A DNA stretch of 64,000 bases from Streptomyces sp. AC555_RSS877 (GTDB taxonomy: Bacteria; Actinomycetota; Actinomycetes; Streptomycetales; Streptomycetaceae), in contig NZ_JAGMUK010000016.1 of assembly GCF_019049245.1 (NCBI RefSeq), positions 62,001 to 126,000 on the forward strand. Direction: 5' to 3'. The position numbers were made by a program, and so were the translations under genes. Shown here piece after piece: positions 25,875 through 34,056 of this stretch. The stretch's first letter is position 1, and the number at the start of each line of letters is the position of its first letter. Below the pieces are notes generated by a model that searched no databases, was not told where the DNA came from, and was given only the letters and a program-made list of their open reading frames with translations.

Positions 25875-26714
25875 ATGTACAAGCAGACGGACACGCAGAA
25901 GGACAGGCAGAAGGACAGGCCGCACGTCACGCCGGGGGACACACGGCAGCACCGGCCGAAACAGCGACTGGCCCTCACCGCGGCCGTGGCCCTCGTCCCG
26001 CTCGCCGCGGCCTGCGGCAGCGAGAAGGCCGCCGGCGGCTCCGTGAGCGCCGCACCGGCCGTCACCGGCGTTCACTGGAGCATCGACAGCGTCACGGTCG
26101 ACGGCACCACCCATACCGCCCCCTCGGACGCGCACGTCGAGATCGCCGACGGCAAGGCGGCAGGCAACTACGGCTGCAACCACTTCAACGCCAAGGCCGC
26201 GATGGACGGCGACAGCCTGAGGCTCAGCGACGCCATGACCACCGAGATGGCCTGCGAGGACAAGCCCATGGACTTCGAGCGGACCCTGTCCCGCACGCTC
26301 GTGGACGGCGCCCTGAAGACCGAGGTCGAGGACGGACACCTGACCCTCACCACCGAGGCCGGCGACCGCGTCAACCTCACCAGGACGACGGATGCCTCCT
26401 TCTACGGCACGAAGTGGCAGGTCACCTCCCCCGCTGCCAAGAGCAAGGCCCACCTCACCTTCGACAAGAAGGCCGGCAAGGTCTCCGGCAGCCTCGGCTG
26501 CAACAAGGTGAACGCCCCGGCGACCGTCCGCGACGGACATATCACCCTCGGCGCTCCGTCCACCACCCGAATGATGTGCGACGCCTCACTCATGAACGTC
26601 GAGAAGGAGCTGCTGCGCCTCTTCGACAGCACCGTGAGCTACGAAGTGGATCACCGGACCCTCACGCTGACCAGCGCAAACGACGAGATCGTCACCGCAG
26701 TCGTCGGCAAGTGA
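25875..26714 (+). CDS. Lipoprotein with two META/HslJ-like domains
   Basis: A 279-residue protein. After a basic, unusually long N-terminus rich in Lys, Gln and Asp repeats, a hydrophobic segment ends in the lipobox LAAAC with lipidated Cys47. Two META domains follow (about 60-165 and 170-278), each with the conserved NYGCNHFNA or SLGCNKVNA core and a later MACED or RMMCD motif. META domains occur in HslJ-type envelope stress proteins; the function is not known. It is on the plus strand, 58 bp after the preceding gene. Confidence 0.85.
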   Translation: MYKQTDTQKDRQKDRPHVTPGDTRQHRPKQRLALTAAVALVPLAAACGSEKAAGGSVSAAPAVTGVHWSIDSVTVDGTTHTAPSDAHVEIADGKAAGNYGCNHFNAKAAMDGDSLRLSDAMTTEMACEDKPMDFERTLSRTLVDGALKTEVEDGHLTLTTEAGDRVNLTRTTDASFYGTKWQVTSPAAKSKAHLTFDKKAGKVSGSLGCNKVNAPATVRDGHITLGAPSTTRMMCDASLMNVEKELLRLFDSTVSYEVDHRTLTLTSANDEIVTAVVGK

Positions 26715-26749
26715 TCCTTTACCGCAGCTCAGCGCCGGACGTTCCCCAA

Positions 26750-26779
26750 TTCGGACCAGTGGACGACCTCGCCTACACT
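26750..26779 (+). promoter_or_regulatory. Likely leaderless promoter of purF
   Basis: A TTCGGA -35-like box (26750-26755) and a TACACT -10 box (26774-26779) are separated by 18 bp. The -10 box ends 7 nt before the purF GTG, so transcription should begin at the start codon itself. Confidence 0.5.
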
Positions 26780-26786
26780 CGGGAAC

Positions 26787-28316
26787 GTGCCACGTGGTGA
26801 CGGACGACTCAACCACGACCTGCTCCCCGGTGAGAAGGGCCCCCAGGACGCTTGCGGCGTCTTCGGTGTCTGGGCTCCGGGCGAAGAGGTCGCCAAGCTC
26901 TCCTACTTCGGGCTCTACGCCCTCCAGCATCGAGGCCAGGAATCCGCGGGAATCGCGGTCAGCAACGGCTCCCAGATCCTCGTCTTCAAGGACATGGGCC
27001 TTGTTTCCCAGGTCTTCGACGAGACCTCGCTCGGATCGCTCCAGGGTCATATCGCGGTCGGTCACGCCCGCTACTCGACCACCGGTGCCTCGGTGTGGGA
27101 GAACGCCCAGCCGACGTTCCGTGCCACCGCGCACGGCTCCATCGCGCTCGGCCACAACGGCAACCTGGTCAACACGGCGCAGCTCGCCGAGATGGTCGCC
27201 GACCTCCCCAAGGACACCAACGGCCGGTCCACCCGGGTGGCCGCCACCAACGACACCGACCTGCTCACCGCGCTCCTCGCGGCCCAGGTCGACGACGACG
27301 GCAAGCCGCTGACCATCGAAGAGGCCTCCATCCGGATCCTCCCGCAGGTCCAGGGCGCCTTCTCGCTCGTCTACATGGACGAGCACACCCTGTACGCAGC
27401 CCGTGACCCGCAGGGCATCCGCCCGCTGGTCCTCGGCCGCCTGGAGCGTGGCTGGGTCGTCGCCTCCGAGTCCGCCGCCCTCGACATCTGCGGCGCGGCC
27501 TACGTCCGCGAGATCGAGCCGGGCGAGTTCATCGCGATCGACGAGAACGGTCTGCGCACGTCCCGATTCGCGGAAGCGAAGCCCAAGGGCTGCGTCTTCG
27601 AGTACGTGTACCTGGCCCGCCCCGACACCGACATCGCGGGCCGGAACGTGTACCTCTCCCGCGTGGAGATGGGCCGCAAGCTCGCCAAGGAAGCCCCGGT
27701 CGACGCCGACCTGGTCATAGCGACTCCGGAGTCCGGCACCCCCGCCGCCATCGGCTACGCGGAGGCCTCCGGCATCCCCTTCGGCGCGGGTCTGGTGAAG
27801 AACGCGTACGTCGGCCGTACGTTCATCCAGCCCTCCCAGACGATCCGTCAGCTCGGCATCCGCCTGAAGCTGAACCCGCTGAAGGAAGTCATCAGGGGCA
27901 AGCGACTGATCGTCGTCGACGACTCGATCGTGCGCGGCAACACCCAGCGCGCCCTGGTCCGCATGCTCCGCGAGGCGGGCGCCGCGGAGGTCCACATCCG
28001 GATCTCGTCGCCGCCCGTGAAGTGGCCCTGCTTCTTCGGCATAGATTTCGCCACCCGCGCCGAGCTCATCGCCAACGGCATGACGATCGACGAGATCGGC
28101 ACCTCGCTGGGCGCCGACTCCCTCTCGTACATCTCCATCGACGGCATGATCGAGGCGACCACCATCGCCAAGCCGAACCTCTGCCGCGCCTGCTTCGACG
28201 GCGAGTACCCGATGGATCTCCCGGACCCCGAGCTCCTCGGCAAGCAACTCCTGGAGACCGAGCTGGCCGCCGGGCCCGCCGCGACGGCCGCGTCCGACGC
28301 GATCCGCCGCCCGTAG
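26787..28316 (+). CDS. purF: Amidophosphoribosyltransferase
   Basis: First committed enzyme of purine synthesis; it makes phosphoribosylamine from PRPP and glutamine. It is 509 residues. A short propeptide before Cys23 (GPQDACGVFG) is removed so that the Cys becomes the N-terminal nucleophile, as in the Bacillus type. The PRPP loop is LIVVDDSIVRGNTQRALV, and the Cys residues expected for an Fe-S cluster include NLCRACFDGEYP near the end. GTG start at 26787 without a ribosome binding site but with a well-placed -10 box. purM follows 89 bp later. Confidence 0.97.
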   Translation: MPRGDGRLNHDLLPGEKGPQDACGVFGVWAPGEEVAKLSYFGLYALQHRGQESAGIAVSNGSQILVFKDMGLVSQVFDETSLGSLQGHIAVGHARYSTTGASVWENAQPTFRATAHGSIALGHNGNLVNTAQLAEMVADLPKDTNGRSTRVAATNDTDLLTALLAAQVDDDGKPLTIEEASIRILPQVQGAFSLVYMDEHTLYAARDPQGIRPLVLGRLERGWVVASESAALDICGAAYVREIEPGEFIAIDENGLRTSRFAEAKPKGCVFEYVYLARPDTDIAGRNVYLSRVEMGRKLAKEAPVDADLVIATPESGTPAAIGYAEASGIPFGAGLVKNAYVGRTFIQPSQTIRQLGIRLKLNPLKEVIRGKRLIVVDDSIVRGNTQRALVRMLREAGAAEVHIRISSPPVKWPCFFGIDFATRAELIANGMTIDEIGTSLGADSLSYISIDGMIEATTIAKPNLCRACFDGEYPMDLPDPELLGKQLLETELAAGPAATAASDAIRRP

Positions 28317-28405
28317 ACAGCCCGTCAAGCCCAGTCCGTAAAAGCCCAGCCCGTCAAGCCGTTTCACCTGCTCACCTGCAGTACGACACGAAAGTTCTCA
28401 CCGTC

Positions 28406-29473
28406 ATGTCTGAGACAACTGGTGCCAGCTACGCAGCGGCGGGCGTCGACATCGAAGCGGGCGACCGCGCCGTCGAGCTGATGAAGGAGTGGGTGAAGAA
28501 GACGCAGCGCCCCGAGGTCCTCGGCGGCCTCGGCGGTTTCGCCGGCCTCTTCGACGCCTCCGCCCTCAAGCGCTACGAGCGCCCCCTCCTCGCCTCCGCC
28601 ACGGACGGCGTCGGCACGAAGGTCGACATCGCGCGCCAGCTGGGCGTCTACGACACCATCGGCCACGACCTGGTCGCGATGGTCATGGACGACATCGTGG
28701 TGTGCGGCGCCGAGCCGCTGTTCATGACCGACTACATCTGCGTCGGCAAGGTCCACCCCGAGCGGGTCGCCGCCATCGTCAAGGGCATCGCCGAGGGCTG
28801 TGTCCTCGCCGGCTGCGCCCTGGTGGGCGGCGAGACGGCCGAGCACCCCGGTCTCCTGGGCCCCGACGACTTCGACGTCGCCGGCGCCGGTACCGGCGTG
28901 GTGGAGGCCGACCGCCTGCTCGGCCCGGATCGCATCCGTACGGGTGACGCGGTCATCGCCATGGCGGCCTCCGGTCTTCACTCGAACGGGTACTCGCTCG
29001 TCCGGCACGTCCTGCTGAACCAGGCCGGTCTGTCGCTGGACGCGCGGATCGAGGAGCTCGGCCGCACGCTGGGCGAGGAGCTCCTGGAGCCCACCAAGAT
29101 CTACTCGCTGGACTGCCTGGCCCTGACCCGCACGACCGACGTGCACGCCTTCTCGCACGTCACCGGCGGCGGACTCGCCGCCAACCTGGCCCGCGTCATC
29201 CCCGACGGGCTGCACGCGATCGTCGACCGCTCCACCTGGACCCCGGCACCGGTGTTCGACCTCGTCGGCCGGACCGGCTCCGTCGAGCGGCTGGAGCTGG
29301 AGAAGACCCTGAACATGGGCGTCGGCATGATCGCGATCGTGCCGGAGGAGTCGGCGGACGTGGCCCTGGCCACCCTCGCCGACCGCGGGGTCGAGGCATG
29401 GGTCGCGGGTGAGATCACGGACCGCGGCGAGCACGCCACGGGCGCGGAGATGGTCGGCGACTACGCCGTCTGA
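28406..29473 (+). CDS. purM: AIR synthetase (phosphoribosylformylglycinamidine cyclo-ligase)
   Basis: Closes the imidazole ring of AIR from FGAM with ATP. It is 355 residues from the ATG at 28406 (MSETTGASYAAAGVDIEAGD). Motifs include LLASATDGVGTKVDIA (about 67-82), GGETAEHPG (about 147-155), ASGLHSNGYSLVR (about 191-203) and HVTGGGLAANLARV. It is 89 bp after purF on the same strand and is probably cotranscribed. A bidirectional hairpin follows. Confidence 0.97.
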   Translation: MSETTGASYAAAGVDIEAGDRAVELMKEWVKKTQRPEVLGGLGGFAGLFDASALKRYERPLLASATDGVGTKVDIARQLGVYDTIGHDLVAMVMDDIVVCGAEPLFMTDYICVGKVHPERVAAIVKGIAEGCVLAGCALVGGETAEHPGLLGPDDFDVAGAGTGVVEADRLLGPDRIRTGDAVIAMAASGLHSNGYSLVRHVLLNQAGLSLDARIEELGRTLGEELLEPTKIYSLDCLALTRTTDVHAFSHVTGGGLAANLARVIPDGLHAIVDRSTWTPAPVFDLVGRTGSVERLELEKTLNMGVGMIAIVPEESADVALATLADRGVEAWVAGEITDRGEHATGAEMVGDYAV

Positions 29474-29520
29474 TACCTACGGACCCCCACGACGTCCGAT
29501 CCTGACGAGGGCAGAGCAAA

Positions 29521-29554
29521 ACCCGGTCCGGCGGTGTAAGCCGCTGGACCGGGT
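29521..29554. terminator. Bidirectional terminator between purM and DUF3073 gene
   Basis: Arms of 14 bp (29521-29534 and 29541-29554) with one mismatch and loop TGTAAG. A run of A before it gives T residues on the minus strand, so it can stop both convergent transcripts. Confidence 0.7.
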
Positions 29555-29571
29555 CACGCAGAGCTGAATCG

Positions 29572-29826
29572 TCAAGCGCCGCGGCGTTGCGACGCGGGAC
29601 CGGACTCGTCGTCCTCGTCCTCATCGTCGTCGTTGTACAGATCCGCGTACTGGGCGTACGGGTCGTCTTCGTCTTCGTCATCCTCGAACGGCTCGCCGTT
29701 CGGAGGTTGATTCGAAGTCGAAGCGCCCAGCTCGCTGGCCAGACGCGACAGGTCAGTCCCGCCGCTGTTGTACTTCAGCTGGCGGGCGACCTTCGTCTGC
29801 TTGGCCTTGGCCCGGCCGCGCCCCAT
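29572..29826 (-). CDS. DUF3073 family protein
   Basis: An 84-residue actinobacterial protein of unknown function. The conserved basic N-terminus MGRGRAKAKQTKVARQLKYN is followed by a flexible and very acidic end (DDEDEDDPYAQYADLYNDDD). It is strongly bipolar in charge, which suggests nucleic-acid or ribosome contact, but this is only inference. I used the ATG at 29826 with GAGGGGG upstream; longer frames add no conserved residues. It is normally found beside purM in Streptomyces. Confidence 0.9.
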   Translation of the reverse strand: MGRGRAKAKQTKVARQLKYNSGGTDLSRLASELGASTSNQPPNGEPFEDDEDEDDPYAQYADLYNDDDEDEDDESGPASQRRGA

Positions 29827-30131
29827 GGCTCGACCCCCTCGGTGACGGGGCTCGACGGCCCCAGAGTCTTGACACGCGTTCATGATCTGGAACGGACTCT
29901 CCGTGGAGAGACCGGTCCGTAGGGCATCCACGGTACCTGAGCCCACGCCCATACGGTACGTCGCCCACAGGACGTGCCCGGACCCAGAACCCGCGAGGTG
30001 CCCCTTCCTCGCTGGTCAACCGCGATTTTAACCACCTTTTCGCGGCCGACCCGCCGACGAACGTGAGAGTTCTCTCTAAGAGTGCGCCGACGGGTACCGG
30101 TCAAACCCGCGAGATGGCCGCGCGCGTCATC

Positions 30132-31238
30132 TCATCGCGCCCGGCGGGCCGCGGCGGCCTCGTGCATCCGCTGCTCGGCGATCCGGTCGGCCGCGGCGGC
30201 CGGCGGGATACCGTCATCCTTCGCACGTGCGAATATGGCCAGCGTGGTGTCGAAGATCCGCGCGGCCTTCGCCCTGCACCGCTCGAAGTCGAACCCGTGC
30301 AGCTCGTCGGCGACCTGGATGACACCGCCGGCGTTCACCACGTAGTCCGGCGCGTAGAGGATCCCGCGGTCGGCGAGGTCCTTCTCGATGCCCGGGTGGG
30401 CGAGCTGGTTGTTGGCCGCGCCGCACACGATCCTCGCGGTGAGCACCGGCACGGAGTCGTCGTTCAGCGCCCCGCCCAGTGCGCACGGGGCGTAGACGTC
30501 GAGCCCTTCGAGCCGGATCAGCGTCTCGGTGTCGGTGACGGCCGTCACTCCCGACGCGTGCCGGTCGAGGATCCGCCGTACGGCCTCCTCGCGCACATCG
30601 GTGATCACGACCTCGGCACCCTCGGCGCGCAGGTGCTCCACCAGGTGGTGCCCGACCTTGCCGACGCCTGCGACGCCGATCCGGCGGTCGCGCAGCGAGG
30701 GGTCGCCCCACAGGTGCTGCGCGGAGGCGCGCATGCCCTGGTAGACGCCGAAGGCGGTGAGGACGGAGGAGTCGCCGGCGCCACCCTGCTCGGGCGAGCG
30801 GCCGGTCGTCCAGCGGCACTCCCGGGCGACGACGTCCATGTCGGCGACATACGTACCGACGTCGCACGCGGTGACGTACCGGCCGCCGAGCGAGGCGACG
30901 AACCGGCCGTACGCGAGCAGCAGCTCCTCGCTCTTGTGCCGGTCCGGGTCGCCGATGATCACGGCCTTTCCGCCGCCGTGGTCGAGACCGGCCATGGCGT
31001 TCTTGTACGACATCCCGCGGGCGAGGTTCAGCGCGTCGGCGACGGCCTCCGCCTCGCTCGCGTACGGGTAGAAGCGCGTACCGCCGAGCGCGGGGCCCAG
31101 GGCGGTGGAGTGGATCGCGATGACGGCCTTGAGACCGCTGGCACGGTCCTGGCAGAGCACGACTTGCTCATGACCACCCTGGTCCGAGTGGAACAGGGTG
31201 TGCAGTACATCAGCAGGTGCGCCGGTTACGTCGGTCAC
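30132..31238 (-). CDS. vdh: Valine (leucine-type) dehydrogenase
   Basis: NAD-dependent branched-chain amino-acid dehydrogenase, 368 residues. It deaminates valine, leucine or isoleucine to keto acids that feed polyketide starter and extender units. The catalytic domain has [14 protein letters not shown] with the active Lys, and [10 protein letters not shown]; the Rossmann domain has [16 protein letters not shown] start at 31238 with AGGAG upstream. Its position two genes before bldC on the opposite strand matches vdh of Streptomyces coelicolor. Confidence 0.93.
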   Translation of the reverse strand: MTDVTGAPADVLHTLFHSDQGGHEQVVLCQDRASGLKAVIAIHSTALGPALGGTRFYPYASEAEAVADALNLARGMSYKNAMAGLDHGGGKAVIIGDPDRHKSEELLLAYGRFVASLGGRYVTACDVGTYVADMDVVARECRWTTGRSPEQGGAGDSSVLTAFGVYQGMRASAQHLWGDPSLRDRRIGVAGVGKVGHHLVEHLRAEGAEVVITDVREEAVRRILDRHASGVTAVTDTETLIRLEGLDVYAPCALGGALNDDSVPVLTARIVCGAANNQLAHPGIEKDLADRGILYAPDYVVNAGGVIQVADELHGFDFERCRAKAARIFDTTLAIFARAKDDGIPPAAAADRIAEQRMHEAAAARRAR

Positions 31239-31461
31239 TGTGGTGACTCCTGAAGTAAAGAGCGGCGGTCGGAGGCAGCTCCCGTACGGGTGGCGGGGGC
31301 TGTGAGCATGAGATTAGGGCCTGGATGTCCCCGGGCGCCGCGCACTGCTCGACAAGACCTCCTCCTGGAGTACGTCCGTGCGACGATTTGCATGATTTTC
31401 CCGCTCGTACATGTGCGGGTTTCGCAGGTTTTCCCGGCAGACGGAGGGGGAGGGAGCAGGC
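31239..31461. promoter_or_regulatory. Divergent vdh promoter region
   Basis: 223 bp between two divergent starts. A small hairpin (CCCGC paired with GCGGG near 31400-31420) and an AT-rich stretch around 31385 are visible. I could not assign a definite -10/-35 pair. Confidence 0.35.
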
Positions 31462-32304
31462 GTGCCCAAGGTGTCCTCGGTGATCGTCCCGTACGCGACC
31501 TATCTGCGCGTGTACGAGCCGCTGGCCGCCTTCCCGGAACCGGAACGCGACCACTGGGCGCGCTACGCCCGCCGCCCCGACCGTCCCTCGTACCAGGACG
31601 AACTCCGCCGCTCCCTGGCCGACCTGGTGCCCACCCCGCCCATCGCGGTGCCGGTGCACGAGAGCGGCGACGCGTTCGTGCTGGAGGTCGACGGGGTGGT
31701 GTGCGTGTGCCCGTGGCGCACCCGGCTGCGCGGCTGGCAGGCCTTGGGCGAGCTCGGCGAGGAGCTGCCCAGGCCGGTCCTGGAAGCGGTGCTGCCAGAG
31801 GTCGTACGGCGGCAGGCGGCCCTGGACTACGAGCGCTGGCTGACCCGCAACCCGGACGCGCGGCCCTGGATCCGTACGGCGACCTGGCAGGTGCCGCTGA
31901 GCTGGTTCGTGCTGGTCTCCGACGAGGAGCGGCGCTTCGACAAGGGCTCCGGCGAGGTCCCCCCGGCGCTGCGGTACCGGACGCCGATGGTGGAGGCCCG
32001 GCGGCGCGTGGCCCGGGCCCTGCGGGCGCTCAAGGAGGCCATGGACGAGGGGCCGCTGATCGACGGCCTGGTGGACGTCGGGCGCTGGCTGGAGGAGTTC
32101 CACCCGCGCTCGCTGGTGGAGCTGGACTACGGCGGCCTGGTGCACACGCTGCCGGCCGGCGAGCTGGAGGAGGACCACTCGGCGGCCGACGTGGCCGAGG
32201 GCATCGCGGCGCTGCGCAGCGGTGACGGGGTCGCGGCGGGCGAGGCGTACGCGCGGCTCGTGGAGCGGTGGCGGTCGGTGCGGAACCGCCGTTCGGCGAA
32301 CTGA
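31462..32304 (+). CDS. Conserved Streptomyces protein of unknown function next to bldC
   Basis: A 280-residue soluble protein from GTG 31462 (MPKVSSVIVPYATYLRVYEP), which follows GGAGGGGGAGGGAG. No signal peptide or membrane segment. The middle contains WLTRNPDARPWIRTATWQVP and a SWFVLVSDEERRF segment; the C-terminal 80 residues look helical and acidic. I recognise only its position, between vdh and bldC. It is divergent from vdh. Function unknown. Confidence 0.85.
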   Translation: MPKVSSVIVPYATYLRVYEPLAAFPEPERDHWARYARRPDRPSYQDELRRSLADLVPTPPIAVPVHESGDAFVLEVDGVVCVCPWRTRLRGWQALGELGEELPRPVLEAVLPEVVRRQAALDYERWLTRNPDARPWIRTATWQVPLSWFVLVSDEERRFDKGSGEVPPALRYRTPMVEARRRVARALRALKEAMDEGPLIDGLVDVGRWLEEFHPRSLVELDYGGLVHTLPAGELEEDHSAADVAEGIAALRSGDGVAAGEAYARLVERWRSVRNRRSAN

Positions 32305-32860
32305 ACGTGCCGTAGGTCACGAACTGACGTTTGACCTGACGCCCGTTTTGGGGTTTCGTCCTCGGACCGAGGTTTGTCCTCGGTGTCCTGAGGTTTCGTC
32401 AACAAGGGACGTTGGTCCCGATCCGGGGCCTTTACCGCCAAGCGTGACGGACCGCACGTACGCGGCCCTTGCGTCCCTTGCCCCTCCTCATGCCAAAATA
32501 GGACAAGGAGTCCGGGGGAACTCCGTCCGTCCCGTTCTATCTCAGTACGGGGCGGAATCTCAGCATTGCACGCTTTGGGGGGTCTGATGACTCCTGATCG
32601 TCCTGTGACTGATCGTCACAGTGTCGTGACTGTCCGCTATGGCATGGTCCATCGGCTTCCGTCGCTGATGAACACCTGGAGGGGCAATTCCATCGGTTTG
32701 GCCGACGCGGCTGGACAGATGGTGTAGTTGTAGTGCCGAGGACAAGCCGTTCGTCCTATAACCGACTCGACTCGCGTCCGCCATTTCGGGCAACGCGGGT
32801 CAAGGTGCAGAATTTAGAGGAAAGAACCGAGAAGGTTCGGTTCTCCCGAGGAGGCCGCTC
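32305..32860. promoter_or_regulatory. Long bldC upstream region with BldD-like palindrome
   Basis: A 556-bp gene-poor region. GTGAC-TGATC-GTCAC (32605-32619) has the inverted GTGAC/GTCAC form of BldD operators, and bldC is a known BldD target. Other features are a repeated GGTTTCGTC/GGTTTGTC motif at 32352-32400, a TATAAC -10-like box at 32757-32762 about 100 bp before bldC, and a 46-codon open frame (32587-32727) discussed as a finding. Promoter positions were not fixed with certainty. Confidence 0.5.
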
Positions 32861-33067
32861 ATGACCGCTCGCACCCCTGATGCCGAGCCGCTGCTGACCC
32901 CGGCTGAGGTCGCCACGATGTTCCGCGTCGACCCCAAGACGGTCACGCGGTGGGCGAAGGCCGGCAAGCTCACTTCGATCCGCACGCTCGGCGGGCATCG
33001 CCGTTACCGCGAGGCCGAGGTCCGTGCGCTGCTCGCGGGTATCCCGCAGCAGCGCAGCGAGGCCTGA
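32861..33067 (+). CDS. bldC: Developmental regulator BldC
   Basis: A 68-residue MerR-like winged-helix DNA-binding protein without an effector domain, exactly the length of known BldC. The helix-turn-helix reads LTPAEVATMFRVDPKTVTRW and the wing TLGGHRRYRE. BldC binds direct repeats cooperatively and controls the time of entry into sporulation. ATG preceded by GAGGAGG. The long upstream region suggests complex control, including BldD. Confidence 0.96.
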   Translation: MTARTPDAEPLLTPAEVATMFRVDPKTVTRWAKAGKLTSIRTLGGHRRYREAEVRALLAGIPQQRSEA

Positions 33068-33536
33068 ACAACTGAATATCCGGGCAAAACCGGCAGGAAC
33101 CCCAACTTGCCGCGGCGTCCGGGCCCCTAGCTCCAAGCGACGCGGGCTCTGCCCCAACAGAGCCCACGCCCAAGCCCCTCCAGGCTTCGCAAGCAGTGAC
33201 AGGGTGCGTCGTCGATCGCGCTGGACTCCGCCGGGTCCAGCGCGATCTTTTTTGTGTTCATGGCGTGGTCGGCGGGGCGGGTCTGTGAGCGGGCTTGTCG
33301 GAGTCTGGGGAGGGGTGTCGGATCTCCTGTGGGCGTCCGCTGCCACTGGTGCAATTGCACATATTAAATTGACCAGTTGTAGGTGAGGGGTAAGTACCGC
33401 AGTTTCAAAAACTCATGCGGTGACACCCGTCACATGCCAGAGTCCTTGTCGCCCGTGCCTCACGTGCGCTAGAGGAGGCATGCCTTCCGTCCCTGCCACC
33501 GTCCCACGGCGGAGCGGGCGTTGGGCCGGGCGACAC
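33068..33536. other. bldC downstream region with strong terminator
   Basis: About 470 bp between bldC and the convergent DUF6274-like gene. It holds a small hairpin (33146-33152 with 33159-33165), the terminator at 33214-33253, an AT-rich patch near 33350-33400, and another GTGAC-ACCC-GTCAC palindrome at 33420-33433. The 150 nt before the terminator could be a long 3' UTR or a small RNA. No gene is supported. Confidence 0.45.
33214..33253 (+). terminator. Rho-independent terminator downstream of bldC
   Basis: A 13-bp perfect GC-rich stem (33214-33226 with 33235-33247) is followed by six T. This is the most classical terminator of the window. Confidence 0.9.
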
Positions 33537-33728
33537 TCACGCGTTCGCGGGCCGCTCGCCCTCGACGCTCTCCTCCGGCGTCTGCGCGGTCCGTGGAGCG
33601 CCGTCCATCGCCAGCCGCAGCAGGCGATGGCAGATCGGGCAGTGGCGCGTCAGATGGCGGTAGGAGGAAGCGGCCGACAGATGCGCACGGAGCAACGCCC
33701 GGGTCTCGTGCCTGACCGATGCCGTCAT
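33537..33728 (-). CDS. Small DUF6274-like protein with CPICH motif
   Basis: A 63-residue protein beginning MTASVRHETRALLRAHLSAA and containing RHLTRHCPICHRLLRLAM, a CxxCH motif that may bind zinc. I recall this as a short family (DUF6274) found beside bldC in streptomycetes; no function is known. The ATG at 33728 has a clear GGAGG 8 nt upstream, and codon use is GC-rich as expected of a real gene. It points toward bldC. Confidence 0.75.
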   Translation of the reverse strand: MTASVRHETRALLRAHLSAASSYRHLTRHCPICHRLLRLAMDGAPRTAQTPEESVEGERPANA

Positions 33729-33843
33729 ACCCCACCTCCAGGGGGCCGCACGGAAGCGAGCCCTGGTTTCTGGGTACCGAGCGAAAGTGACGGCGTCAAG
33801 ACCGCAGGGGGCGCGAGGAGCCGCAGAGAGCCGCGGGGACGCA

Positions 33844-33875
33844 AGAGAGCCCGGGTCCGAAGACCCGGGCTCTCT
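33844..33875. terminator. Terminator downstream of tRNA-Asp copy 1
   Basis: A 14-bp perfect stem (33844-33857 with 33862-33875) with loop CGAA lies 12 bp past the tRNA 3' end, with flanking T-rich sequence. Confidence 0.8.
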
Positions 33876-33887
33876 CTTCTTCTACTG

Positions 33888-33962
33888 CGGTCCTGACGGG
33901 ATTTGAACCCGCGGCCTCCACCTTGACAGGGTGGCGAGCACTCCAAGCTGCTCCACAGGACC
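33888..33962 (-). tRNA. tRNA-Asp (anticodon GTC), copy 1
   Basis: 75 nt on the minus strand: acceptor GGTCCTG/CAGGACC, anticodon loop CTGTCAA (GTC), T loop TTCAAAT. It is near-identical to the copy at 38237-38311, with one D-loop difference. Confidence 0.95.
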
Positions 33963-34056
33963 AGGTTTCGCAGTGCGATTCTTGCGTTGCGCTGCGAGAA
34001 GAGACTCTACAGGAGGGTGAGCCCGCTGGTCGAACTCACCCGGTGTGCAGGTGCCG

